Shown here: in pieces, positions 22,917 to 33,682 of the stretch
How positions within the stretch are numbered: position 1 is the first letter of the stretch
How the letters are laid out: the number at the start of each line of letters is the position of its first letter
Origin: Coniochaeta sp. PMI_546
Lineage: Eukaryota; Ascomycota; Sordariomycetes; Coniochaetales; Coniochaetaceae
Reading direction: 5' to 3'
Assembly: GCA_021432605.1 (NCBI GenBank)
Contig: MU271145.1
Span: 1,054,001 to 1,118,000 of the forward strand
DNA: 64,000 nt
The notes under the pieces: model-generated
What the model was told of the DNA's origin: nothing
Seen by the model: only the letters and a program-made list of their open reading frames with translations
Database searches by the model: none
Translations under genes and position numbers: made by a program

Positions 22917-25136
22917 TCATAACCGTATCCTCCCCTCCCCACCCCCAAACCACCTCCTGACATCCGAACTCGTTCGTCCAGGAAGCCCGGGCCTACTACC
23001 AGCACCCCCGCTGCCACTCCCCTCACCGCCCCCACCGCCCATCCACTTGGGCTTCTTGATCCCCTGCCCAAGCTCCTGGAACCACTTGGGCGTGTCGAGC
23101 GTGTCAATCGTGTTCTTGAGCCGGTGCCCGATCCCCTCGAAGAAGTTCTCGTCCTCAGGCTGCACCTCCTCCCTCCTCGCCGGCCCAACCCTCCTCGCCG
23201 AGGTATTAGCAGCCGGCCTGCCCATCATCCTCGCCGGCGACGGACTCGCCCTCCCCTCGACCCGCGGCACGGACAGCACCGGCGCCGACCGCCCGCCACC
23301 GCCGCCGGCGGACAGGAGCCCGGCGTTTTCTGCCCGGCGGCCGCGGAGCGACGTCCCGTTCAGCTCCCGCTCGATGAGGTCCCTGCCCTCCCGCCAGGTC
23401 CCGGTGCCATACGCGTTCCGCGCGGCGGTCTCCTCGTCCCCGTCGTCGTCGCCTGCTGCGAGGGCGTCAAAGGCGCCAAACCCAAAGAGCCGGCGGACAC
23501 GACCGTACAGCCCGAACAGCGTCGCCAGAACGGGAACGAGGATGAGCACGGGGAAGAGGTAGTCGAACCACGTGCTGGCCGTGGTGCCCTGGATGAAGGC
23601 CCCGAGGAAGTGGTAGAACATCGTCTTGGTGTACACCTCGGGGCTGAGGAAGGTGATGAAGTTGAAGCTCAGCGGCACGCTCAGCCGGGCGACCTGGCTG
23701 GCGTACCAGAAGGCGCTCTCGTGCGCCGTGTTCCTCCGCACCAGGGCGCGGCCGCGCCAGACCTTGACTTCGGTTATGGATGTCAGCGCGGCGGCGCACA
23801 TGTACAGCAGCCACAGGGCGGCGATGACCTGGCCTGCGAAGCCGACCTGGCCCGTGTCGCCGGTCCAGTGGTGCACCACGGTGAGACGGATGACGGAGAG
23901 AGACGGGAAGGCGGCTTTCAGCAGCTCGGACCAGATGATGGAGAGGGAGCAGAGGGTCAGGAAGGCGCCGGCGAAGAGGCTGAGGTAGGGGATGATGTGG
24001 TAGTGCAGGAGATAGCGGGTGTAGGGAGTTAGGAGGTTGGAACGATCCCAGAAGCCCGCGTGCGGGGAGACGTCGCCGAAGTCGAGTTTTTTGGAGGCGG
24101 CCGAGTCGAGGATTGCCTGGGTCTCGACGGCGGAGCGGATGAGGCGGTCCCACTCGTTCAGGTAGCGGATGCGGGCATGTTTGGCGCGCACGAGGCGGCG
24201 GGTCAGGTCGGCCATGTACTTCTGTGTGATGACGGTAGGCAGAGTGCGGCTGTCGTCTGTGGGGGGTCGAGGCGGGGCGTGCCGTGGCTGAGACTCTGGG
24301 AGGTTGGCCAGGTCCACAAGGTCGTCGATCCAATCTTGAAATCTCGCTGCGCTGCCGGTCTTGCGCCTGCCCAGCTCGAAGACTTGGGCCTCGAGATCTT
24401 CAAGGGTTGCCTCGGCGTCTTCGAGCTTTTCGTAGACCTTGGGCGCATGCGACTGGATCCGGCGCAGCTTTCCGCTGATGCTGGCATTCCGGAAGAGGCG
24501 GCGAGGGATGGCGACGAGTCCGTGGCCCATCAGGTAGATGGCCAGCGCCAAACCCCAGCAGTATGCGAGGGCCATGACCAGCGCCTTGAGTGAGTCGACC
24601 GAGACGCCGTAGAATATGAAGACGTATGTGATGCCGATGATTCCGGAGCCGAAGACCATGAGGTGGTATTGGGCGTTTGAGCGGAGGGAGTAGATGATCT
24701 TGTCTCTGGCCTCGCGGTAGCCCGAGTCGGAGTATTCGGCGAGGATGGGGAGGATGAACCTGATTATTATGTCAGTGACCGGGTTTGCGACAGTTCTGCA
24801 CTGGAATTGACGACGGCGCATCGCATACCATGTCAGGGTAAATGTCAGCCAGTAGGTTATCCTCCACCAGATCAGGAGTAGCCTGTCCGGCAGCCATATT
24901 CCCCTAGTGGCCTCATCGTCTGTCCTCGCACTCGAAGCCAAGTCTATGGGCATCAATATCACGATGCATGCTGGAAGCCAAAGTGCGAAGAAGACGGGGA
25001 CGAGGAGGTAGGCAGGCGTTGTTCGGAGAGGGAGGTAGTATCTTATGATCAGGAGAACTACTAGAGAAATAGCAAGCACGGCGAGGGCTGTAAACACTTC
25101 CGAGCCCACCGGCGACCCGGATGCGACGAGTATCAT
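22917..25136 (-). CDS. LMBR1 domain-containing multi-pass membrane protein
   Basis: Exons 24829-25136 and 22917-24759 give 716 residues. The 69-nt intron rejoins LTFTLTW to FILPILAEYSDSGY, a family-typical block. The LMBR1/LMBD architecture is visible. About five hydrophobic segments lie in the first 210 residues. A cytoplasmic coiled-coil loop follows (EKLEDAEATLEDLEAQVFEL, then ADLTRRLVRAKHARIRYLNEWDRL). Four more membrane segments lie at about residues 370-555. The last 160 residues are a hydrophilic tail rich in Gly, Ser and Arg, ending near KPKWMGGGG. Relatives include human LMBRD2. The molecular role in fungi is not established, and the protein is probably in the plasma or endosomal membrane. 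It is convergent with the SMP-30 gene. Confidence 0.88.
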   Translation of the reverse strand: MILVASGSPVGSEVFTALAVLAISLVVLLIIRYYLPLRTTPAYLLVPVFFALWLPACIVILMPIDLASSARTDDEATRGIWLPDRLLLIWWRITYWLTFTLTWYAMRRRQFQCRTVANPVTDIIIRFILPILAEYSDSGYREARDKIIYSLRSNAQYHLMVFGSGIIGITYVFIFYGVSVDSLKALVMALAYCWGLALAIYLMGHGLVAIPRRLFRNASISGKLRRIQSHAPKVYEKLEDAEATLEDLEAQVFELGRRKTGSAARFQDWIDDLVDLANLPESQPRHAPPRPPTDDSRTLPTVITQKYMADLTRRLVRAKHARIRYLNEWDRLIRSAVETQAILDSAASKKLDFGDVSPHAGFWDRSNLLTPYTRYLLHYHIIPYLSLFAGAFLTLCSLSIIWSELLKAAFPSLSVIRLTVVHHWTGDTGQVGFAGQVIAALWLLYMCAAALTSITEVKVWRGRALVRRNTAHESAFWYASQVARLSVPLSFNFITFLSPEVYTKTMFYHFLGAFIQGTTASTWFDYLFPVLILVPVLATLFGLYGRVRRLFGFGAFDALAAGDDDGDEETAARNAYGTGTWREGRDLIERELNGTSLRGRRAENAGLLSAGGGGGRSAPVLSVPRVEGRASPSPARMMGRPAANTSARRVGPARREEVQPEDENFFEGIGHRLKNTIDTLDTPKWFQELGQGIKKPKWMGGGGGEGSGSGGAGSRPGLPGRTSSDVRRWFGGGEGRIRL

Positions 25137-26027
25137 GGCTGCGAGTGTGTGGGATGGTGAGAAGCCATCAAGGCTGGCAAGGCTGCAGCGACTTTTGGAT
25201 GAAGAATTGTCGAAGCGAAGGTTCCGCGTGGCTGGCCGTCGAGATTCGATGCCATTATGTCATGTCACACGACAGCCTTTGCAGGGGTTCCGATACGTAC
25301 TTGCCATCTATCATGTACTGCGTACAGTAATCCCGTCTTATCGCTATCGGCACAGTGGAGGCACCGATCCGGAGCCTCCACAGTTCTACACAGTGCATTA
25401 ATTAGATAGTACCATAGTACACTAGGAGCAGCTCGGAGCAAGTTCGCACGCAAAAACCACTCGTGATCCGCTTCGCCGCCCCGCACTGAATCGAGTTTCC
25501 GGTGGTAACAGCGGGGTGACAACGTGGCCGAAGACGGTACGGTACGGAAGGTTTATCTCGATAGGGCAAGTCTATGCCACAAAATATGCACCTCGGCAAA
25601 GAGCTACTGTAGTATGCTGCTTCTAGATCAGGGCCTAACTGCAGTGCTTCGGATGGCTTGCCCAAGTGCAGATAGCTCTACCCGGGAATACTGCATATCT
25701 TACTGATCCATAGTATACCTAGTCCCGTGTTTTACATAGTAGATCTGTCGCTCCACGGCAGCTCATCCACGGGGGGGGGTCCAGTAGCCCTGCAGCTGGG
25801 GTGTCGTTCTCGACGCACGATAAGTGATAACACACAGCGGACACTGCAAGATCCTGGCTGTGAATAGATAGATTAGCTCCCCTAGCTCTCTGTTCCCCGC
25901 TTGGTGTCACGCCGTCTTCGGTCCTGTTTTGTCGTGTTAGTCAAAGGTACCTGTACTCTCTATCCGACGTAGCTAGTGGAGGAGGAAGGAGGGGTCCCAG
26001 TGGATTAAGGATATAATCTTGAACAGC
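25137..26027. promoter_or_regulatory. Divergent intergenic region of LMBR1-type and ALDH genes
   Basis: 890 bp between two outward-facing start codons must hold both promoters. It contains a G-run at 25771-25780. I see no recognised operator or gene. Confidence 0.45.
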
Positions 26028-27747
26028 ATGCCGCCCTCAAGGTCCGCCTCCTTTCGGAGTTTTGCTCCTTCGAAGCTGTTTTCCACCTCATCCCACCCAA
26101 GGCCTCCAACACTCATCACCCTCCAGATAGCTTCAAGTGCTGTGTCCTGTCGCTCATTCTCTCACACGTCCCGACTCAGAAGACCAGCGTCCACCATGGA
26201 GGTCGAGCTCTCAGCGCCCAACGGCAAGAAATGGACCCAGCCATTGGGTCTCTTCATCAACAATGAGTTCGTCAAGAGCAGCAATGATGGCAAGATTGCC
26301 TCCATCAACCCTGCGTAAGACGGTCTCCCCTCATCTTCGAGCCACTTTACTGACACGCTCTTCTTCTCTTCCTAGCACCGAGGAAGAAATCTGCTCCGTC
26401 CACGCCGCCTCGGCAGAAGACGTGGACAAGGCCGTCAAGGCGGCACGGGCAGCCTTCAAAGACCCCTCCTGGAAGTCCCTCTCCGGCACCCAGCGCGGCG
26501 AGCTGATGCGCAAGCTCGCCGACCTCGTCGCCCAGAACGCCGAGACCATCGCCACCATCGAGTGCCTCGACAACGGCAAGCCCTACCAGACCGCCCTGAC
26601 CGAGAACGTGCCCGAGGTCGTCAACGTGCTCAGGTACTACGCCGGCTACGCCGACAAGAACTTCGGCCAGGTCATCGACGTCGGCCCGGCCAAGTTCGCC
26701 TACACCGTCAAGGAACCCCTAGGCGTGTGCGGCCAGATCATCCCCTGGAACTACCCGCTCGACATGGCCGCCTGGAAGCTGGGGCCCGCCCTCTGCTGCG
26801 GCAACACCGTCGTCCTCAAGCTCGCCGAGCAGACCCCGCTCTCGGTGCTCTACATCGCCTCCCTCGTCAGGGAGGCCGGCTTCCCCCCGGGCGTCATCAA
26901 CATCATCAACGGCTACGGCCGCGAGGCCGGCGCCGCCCTGGTCCAGCACCCCTCCGTCGACAAGATCGCCTTCACCGGCAGCACCGCCACCGGCAAGGAG
27001 ATCATGAAGATGGCCTCCGCCACCATGAAGAACATCACCCTCGAGACCGGCGGCAAGTCGCCCCTCATCGTCTTCGACGACGCCGACCTCGACCTGGCCG
27101 CCGAGTGGTCCCACATCGGCATCATGAGCAACCAGGGCCAGATCTGCACCGCCACCTCCCGCATCCTCGTCCAGGACGCCGTCTACGACGCCTTCGTCCA
27201 GAAGTTCAAGGCCGCCGTCGAGAACGTCTCGGTCGTCGGCGACCCCTTCGCCGAGACCACCTTCCAGGGCCCGCAGGTCACAAAGGCCCAGTACGACCGA
27301 GTCCTGGGCTACATCAAGATCGGCCGCGAGGAGGGCGCCACGGTCCTCATGGGCGGCGAGCCCGCGCCCCAGAACGGCAAGGGCTTCTTCATCAAGCCCA
27401 CCGTCTTCACCGACGTCAAGCCCGACATGACCATCTACAAGGAGGAGATCTTCGGCCCCTGCGTGGCCATCGCCTCCTTCAAGACCGAGGACGAGGCCAT
27501 CCGCATGGCCAACGACACCACCTACGGCCTGGGCGCCGCGCTCTTCACCCGGGACTTGACCAAGGCGCACAGCGTCGCGCGCGAGATCGAGGCGGGCATG
27601 GTGTGGATCAACAGCAGTAACGACTCGGACTACCGGATTCCGTTCGGAGGCGTCAAGCAGTCTGGTATCGGGCGGGAGTTGGGAGAGGCGGGCTTGAATG
27701 CCTATTGTAATATTAAGTCGATTCATGTGAACATGACGGCGAAGTAA
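26028..27747 (+). CDS. NAD(P)-dependent aldehyde dehydrogenase, predicted mitochondrial
   Basis: Oxidises aldehydes to acids and belongs to the ALDH1/2-like superfamily group. Exons 26028-26314 and 26376-27747 give 552 residues, about 55 more than cytosolic fungal AldA. The 61-nt intron rejoins SINPA to TEEEI. Visible motifs include IIPWNYPLDMAAWKLGPAL, the FTGSTATGKEI coenzyme loop, LETGGKSP with the general base Glu319, GQICTATS with the nucleophile Cys353, EEIFGPC and PFGGVKQSGIGRELG. The extra N-terminus (SFRSFAPSKLFST, then CRSFSHTSRLRRP) looks like a cleavable mitochondrial presequence. A second in-frame ATG at 26196, in good context (CCACCATGG), would give a 496-residue form of standard length. 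The frame continues upstream to 26019 only through TTG, so 26028 is the first ATG. Third positions are strongly C-biased. Confidence 0.94.
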
Positions 27748-28113
27748 GGGGGAGCGGGCTGTGGTGTGTGAGTAAGCTGAGGTAGCTCTGGCATTGTCAT
27801 TGGTCACTCATCAAGGAGCGTTGCGATTGACGTTTTATGGCTGTCTGTTATCGGTACACGACACCTTGTCGGTATCAAGTAAGGTACCTTAGCTAACATA
27901 TTGATGCTGAAAATGCTTCGCTTGTCCCCTTGATTTCCTCCCTTTGATTACCTCTTCGGCATGACAACTTCTCCCAAAATTTGACATTCTCGAGCGACAG
28001 CTGTCTAACGTAAGTAAGCCGTACACCACTAGTCCCCCACAATATGACTGTATGACAAGAATTCTTGAAAGCAACGCTGCTCCGAGACAGGCTACCTTGA
28101 AACCAGTCCTGTA
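27748..28113. other. Convergent spacer
   Basis: 3' flanks of the aldehyde dehydrogenase gene and the following minus-strand gene. Nothing else is visible. Confidence 0.6.
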
Positions 28114-30177
28114 TCAAACACGTATTCCCACCTGCACCACAGCCCCGTCCCCGTGCCGCAGCCACACGGCACGGACAGCTTCATTCCACTCATCCTGGGT
28201 CGTCACCTCGACCGGCCCTTCAGCGGCCTCGATGCGGATTGAGGCTGGCACACCAGCGCGGCTGAATGCCGATCTGATTGTCTTGACGACCTTGTCACCC
28301 TTCACGACCTCGTCTGCGAGAACTCCCACAATGGGCGGCCGGAGGTCTTGCGAGTCTCCCGTATCGGTGAAAGTCAGACGGTACTTGACCGCGAGCATCT
28401 CAGGCGGCTTCTGCTTCTGCTGCTTGAGATCTGCAACCTGCTCGGCAAGCACGGCGAGAGTGATGCCCGTTCGTATTGGTGCAACGGCGGAACGTCTGAC
28501 CCCGCCCAGGGTTTCCGTGTCATTTTCGGATGGAGGTTGCTCTTCCACAATGTAGAAGTCCGGGCGCAGGTCAGGATTGGCCACGTTGAACTGTCCACGT
28601 TGGTTAGCATCAGTAATGGATATTGGCAGTAAATGATTTGTACTTACCGCAGGAGACCTGTACGCGGGTAGAGCAGAGGAAGTACGCCTAGAAGCATGTA
28701 GCGAATGATGGTCGTCGAGGAACATGCCGCTCGTCGAGGCCTGACTAAGGGACATGTGAGAAGAAGCCGGCCGACTCGAGCAAACAGAGGTATTCGGAGT
28801 CAGGCCCCGGAATATGCTAGCAATACCATTGTCATCGTTTGTGAGATCAATGGGCATCGCCTGAGAATTGCCGTCCAATGCCTGATGTGACTCTGTGCTC
28901 TGCCGAGTTCCACTTCTGGTCTTCTGGCCGCACTTCTTGTACTTCGCCTGGTCTGCGACTTTGTAGAGGAAGCCGGCAAAGCGCATTACTATCCTGTACT
29001 CATGTTAGCTATCATTCCAATATTCCGCATTCGAAACTGGAGTCGACTTACAGACTGGAGTCCGACGGCCACATAAGCGCTCGAGTCTTGCCCGCTGGCG
29101 ATAGAGGTCCGAACCACTTCAGTCCCCAGCCTTCATTTTTCAGAAGGCGGAGAGCAGCAGTAAGGAACATGGTCCTTCTTTCGTCGATGTCAAGCCTACC
29201 CCTTTGCCTGAGATGCTGCACATCCGGGGACAACGTGGTGTACTCCTTCAAGTCTCGGAGAAGGGCTTTGCCTATTGCCGGGGGTAGTTCAAGCCGCTCG
29301 TAGTGCATCGCTGCTGAGTCACCGCGGTCTGCGTTACATGTTAGCATATAACGGGCGGAGAGGACTGTGACAACTCACTGAGAGTAAGATAAGGTCTCAA
29401 GACACCGACATCTGCCCCTTCGAAATCTATGCGGCGTGGAAGTCGTATGCCGCGCCGGGAGGCTGCCTTGGCCCAGCGGTGGTCCGTCTCAGCAAGGCCG
29501 ATGCCGATATGCGCAGGCTGGTCGCCAAGAGCGGTTGTGGTAGCGCGTGCAGCTTGATGCTGCAAGATGTTATACTCCATGAGCATTTGGTCGTCATCCG
29601 TTAGCTGGGTAGCTGGGCGGATTGCCGCCGACAGGTCGTTGGGTAGATCAGGTTGATCATGGTTGCATTGATCTTGAGCGAATTCTTCTTCTAGCATCCT
29701 CTCGAGGTCTTGCATCAACCCGTCCTTAGAAGGTGATGGTCCAGGAGGCTGACAGGCGGTCTCTCCTTGCATCTCATGGTCTGCCTGATCGCCATTGTGA
29801 TGACTTGCTACTGGAAAAGTATCAATAGCTTGATCTCTGAACACTTGCGCATCTACCGTTGACTCAGAGCTCGTAGTCTCCGGCATCGGTAAATCCCAGA
29901 CATTCCCAGAGGGATCTTGGGTACTAACCGTGTGCTGTCCTGAAGTGAGTCCAACATGACTGCACGAAAGGGCATCATGAGGATCAGGAACGGATGGAAG
30001 CGAGAGATAGTTTACGGCTGATCCACCGGTTGCATCTGAAATAGAAGCGCAAAGACGCGTGGCTTGCTCCTCTACATCATCATCTGCACCTCCGAACAGA
30101 GAGTCATCATCGTCGCCAAAGAGGGAGCCTCCACAGTCCCCGTCCCCAAAAAGATCGTCATCATCGCGCGACGACAT
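28114..30177 (-). CDS. Unrecognised acidic protein with repeated D-x-LFG motifs
   Basis: Four exons fit together cleanly on the minus strand: 29379-30177, 29052-29328, 28648-28993 and 28114-28590. They give 632 residues. The three introns are 50, 58 and 57 nt with GTGAGT or GTAAGT donors and GCTAAC-like branch sites. The N-terminus is very acidic, with DDLFGD, GGSLFGD and DDSLFGG in the first 30 residues. The central part (residues about 220-385) is the most ordered, with WAKAASRRGIRLPRRIDFEG, LPPAIGKALLRDLKEYTTLS, a basic patch RQRGRLDIDERR and WPSDSSLIVMRFAGFLYKV. The C-terminal third ends in a compact segment with VKYRLTFTDTGD and WNEAVRAVWLRHGDGAVVQVGI. No family is recognised. The acidic LFG repeats resemble those of some nuclear chromatin or transcription proteins, a weak hint only. 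Confidence 0.8.
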
Positions 30178-33100
30178 CGTGCACTGTCTCCGTCAGCGTC
30201 GCTCTCATGCAGTAGCTTTTATGACAGGAGCTCAGGCCAGGAGACCTTGCAGCTTGTCGGTGAGCAACGCAGCGAGCTCGATATGAGGTCGTGGTAGGCA
30301 GATCAAAACGTTGTTGATGTTTCGCGTACAAAACTGAAGCAAATGGTAGCATACATACGCTTTGACATTACATGTGTGCGCGTGATGGATGAGGTGCGGT
30401 GATGTGTTTGAAGATGGTGAAGAGGTCTGATCTGCCCGAGTTGTTGCTGCCTGGCGAATTTGCGAGATGCCATCAGTTCCAAAACATTACCGCTGGGGAC
30501 AGTGTCGCATACAGTGCTGAGACTATTCGCACTGTCATCGCGACCACCTATTTATTATTGTTTGCGAAGGACTCATAAAACAAGATTCGTGGACTCTTAT
30601 CTTCAGTAGGCTCTCTAGCCATGGAGACAGCGTTGCGATTTGCGCCCGAACACGACCCACCGGCATTGGATGTCAGAGTATGGCATTTTGAAAAGGAGCT
30701 TGATATACAGTCACCGAATGTCGAAGCGAAGATAGGATCTCGACATACCAAAGTAGTAACTGTCACGCGCCGCCTCATACAGAGGCACTCGCACAAAGCG
30801 TGGATTACAGAAGGCCCATGCCAATCATGCGGACCTGTCTTCATTGGCAAGTCATATGCTGAAGCATCGCGTTAGGACAGCCATCTCCGGGACCTAAGCA
30901 ATTACTCGAGGAGACCGAAATGCTCTGCCACCCGACCATGGCGTATATCTCCTGTGGCGTGGCAAGCTTCAAGGCGATTTTCTGCTTCCAGGACGGGTCA
31001 TCTAGTATATATACTGGACGCACACGCGCGAACAGTTGGTCCCCAGGCTTCGGCATGGTCATCCGATGGTTCCACGACACGGTTATGAACAATGATGGCA
31101 CGATCATTGCGGCACGGGGCTCTGTCAGAAACTCGTCAGAGCAGTCCAGACATCGCGAAACTGTGCAATTAAGGGCAGGTTTGGCTTGGATTGGGTCATG
31201 CCGGCAGCTTTCACCACTGGCCATCAAAGCAGCCGGAGATTGGGTTCTGGGTCAAGGCGCAACAAGAGCCACGATGTTTCTGTTGAAAAGCAATCGACTT
31301 TGGACCCACGACGGGTCGAAGACGGTAGTCTTGTCCGGATAACCCGTTCTGAGGACGTCGAGAGACTCATGCGCAAGCGCTATGAGAAAGTTAGATTCCA
31401 TGATTGGGACTTCCCTAAAACCTGTCGTCTGGCAGTACTATGACCACGATACCGGATCGTCTGACACACTGCGGTCCGTAAAACCATGGATATTCACAAG
31501 TCCAGACGTGTGCACATATTTCGTCAGGCGAGCAAAGGATCATCTCTACCAGGACGCGATTGAGCGACTGGCCGGCTTCATCAAGATGTAGCATGAGCCA
31601 AACGCAGGAGGTAAGCGAGGAGACTGTAGACCTGAACAAAGCACTGAAATATCTAGTCACCTCAACATCATTTGATGGGTCGGAGTGCTGAAAGAATCAG
31701 GGGTTTCTATGGTAAAGACTTCCAATTAGGTCGCTGGGCTTGGACTGAGGTAGACCGACCTCTAACACAATGTCGTGGTCCCAATTGAACAGGTTGTACA
31801 CAAGAGCTAGGGATAGGCGCAGCCAGAAATGCACCATCATATGACTTCGTCTACAGAGTACCACAGTATTCTGACTGTTGGCTATCGTAATGAAGAAGGG
31901 ATGCAGTCGAGTTAATACCCGCAGTTGTGTCACCTCCGGTGCTGGCAAATGGGTGTTGTCATTACGTTATATCAGCGGATAAGGGATACATATTGTATTC
32001 ATACTACACAGCAGGACAAATAAGGTGATGTATGCACGTATACAGTACGTCAGGCAGGACATCGATTCCTTAACATGATCTTGACAGGCTCACGTCTGTC
32101 AAAAGTCGACGACGGGTCCATGAAGCCTAGATCGTCTATGTATAGCAACATCGTCCTCGAACTGCAGGTAATCCGGAAAGGTAAGGCTTAGTATGGCGGA
32201 AACAGCAGGGGTTGGCCCTGACGTAGCTGCCCCACAAGTAGTTCGGCATACATGGTCATAGCTTCTTTTGCCTGTCCTTGGCGGCTTCCAGCTGGGGACG
32301 CTCCAACGAATGAAACGAGGCGAAGGACGCCACGCTAACACGCAACGACATCATCGAAACTCCCAGCAATTTCGCTGGCATGAGACAACTCGAGAAGCAT
32401 GAGATGTTTTCGCAGTTGGCGCGTTTGGGATCCCACTTCCCGGACTACCAACAGTACTATGGCCTGTGATGCGGTGGCTGCGCGCTCTTCTGGGACACTA
32501 TGGCGCAAGCTGAGTCCGAATTGGATGACATGTCATCGTCTGGAGCTCGGCTTAACTTGACGTCATGGATCTGCGCGTTTCATGAGCTAGCTTTGTTGGA
32601 CGCGTGAGCTCTCGGAAAGAAAGTGTAATTGGTCTTGTGCATAGGTTGTTTTGTTTGTCTCGAGCAGTGTACTTTACATTTTGTCGAGCGATCTGGGTTT
32701 GAGTTGCTATGTGGTTACACGGCGAACATCGCAGCGGTTGCCAGGCCGTTCCAAAAGCTTGAGCACAGGAGAATGTCAGGTCTCAAGTGTGAAGACATGC
32801 AACGTGAACCACGTATCTCGTGAATGCGATGCGAGTCCAGGGTTGATCAACAATTGGTCTCACCTTGGTAGCATCAGGTCCGTCGAACATTGGCTAAAGG
32901 TACAGTATACTCTTAGTATACATACATGTATATGTAGGATCCCTTTTTTTGATGCAATACCCGGAGCGGCTCAGAGGATCTTGAAACAGTGGTCTTCTGC
33001 ATTGCATCAACAAGCAATAGTGTATTGTCTCTTCACGTGTTGTCTGATGCCATCCAAGATGCCCTGGGGACATGTCCTTGGCAGAGGTACACCATGCCAT

Positions 33101-33682
33101 GGAGAGACGGATGTTGGTTGCCGGCCCGCCCTCATGTTCAAACTACCATAGTAGGTAGTGTAACGAAAGCTCTATTTGCCTTGGAATGGGGTGTGGTACA
33201 GACTGATCGGTGCTGTCAACCTTGTCTAGAGCATTGCAATTTGGGAAAGGTGTTTGTACCAAGATTGTCCTACTAGCAGAAATGAGGAATGAAAATCGTT
33301 GGGCAGTCGTACCTTCCCGTAGCTGATGACGTAGACCACTCCCGATCCATCATCCAGCCTTCACGTCACTTTCATGTCTCGATCTGTTCCTTGGCTGCGT
33401 GTAGAGGTACGGCAGAACCTTGTCTTTGACTTTTCGCAAATCACCTATAAACAACATTCCACCAAGAGGTCTCCCAATTCCCTCTTTTCCTCTTAATTCT
33501 TCATAATCATCATCTCACCGTTTCGTGTACCATCAAAACACACCACCACCATTATACCCCAGTGTTTCCGCTCCTCTTTGTGATACCCAACCTCAACTTC
33601 CGCACTTTGCTTTTGCTGTCGTTTTCCCATTGGCATCTCGTTTTCTCAACCACGCAATAATATCATCATCACAACCGCAGAG
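30178..33682. other. 3.5-kb region without a confident gene
   Basis: The region holds the promoter of the acidic-protein gene and of the HAM1-like gene. A minus-strand frame at 30841-31227 carries CTVSRCLDCSDEF followed by LFITVSWNH and DDPSWKQK. It loosely recalls the C-terminal zinc-ribbon-like part of fungal F-box-type hypothetical proteins, but it is short and lacks the rest. A second minus-strand area, 32060-32380, has short coding-like pieces in several frames (for instance AMTMYAELLVGQLRQGQ) that do not form a gene. These may be remnants or chance. No tRNA or transposon was found. Confidence 0.4.

Noticed and set aside
26719-27807. Long minus-strand open frame over the aldehyde dehydrogenase gene
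   Set aside because: It is a shadow caused by strong G/C third-position bias. The plus strand encodes a complete, motif-rich enzyme. The same applies to long antisense frames over lig4 (37631-39283) and the ADH gene (62701-63747).
32060-32380. Coding-like fragments on the minus strand in several frames
   Set aside because: No single frame is long enough, no splice sites join them, and no family is recognised.
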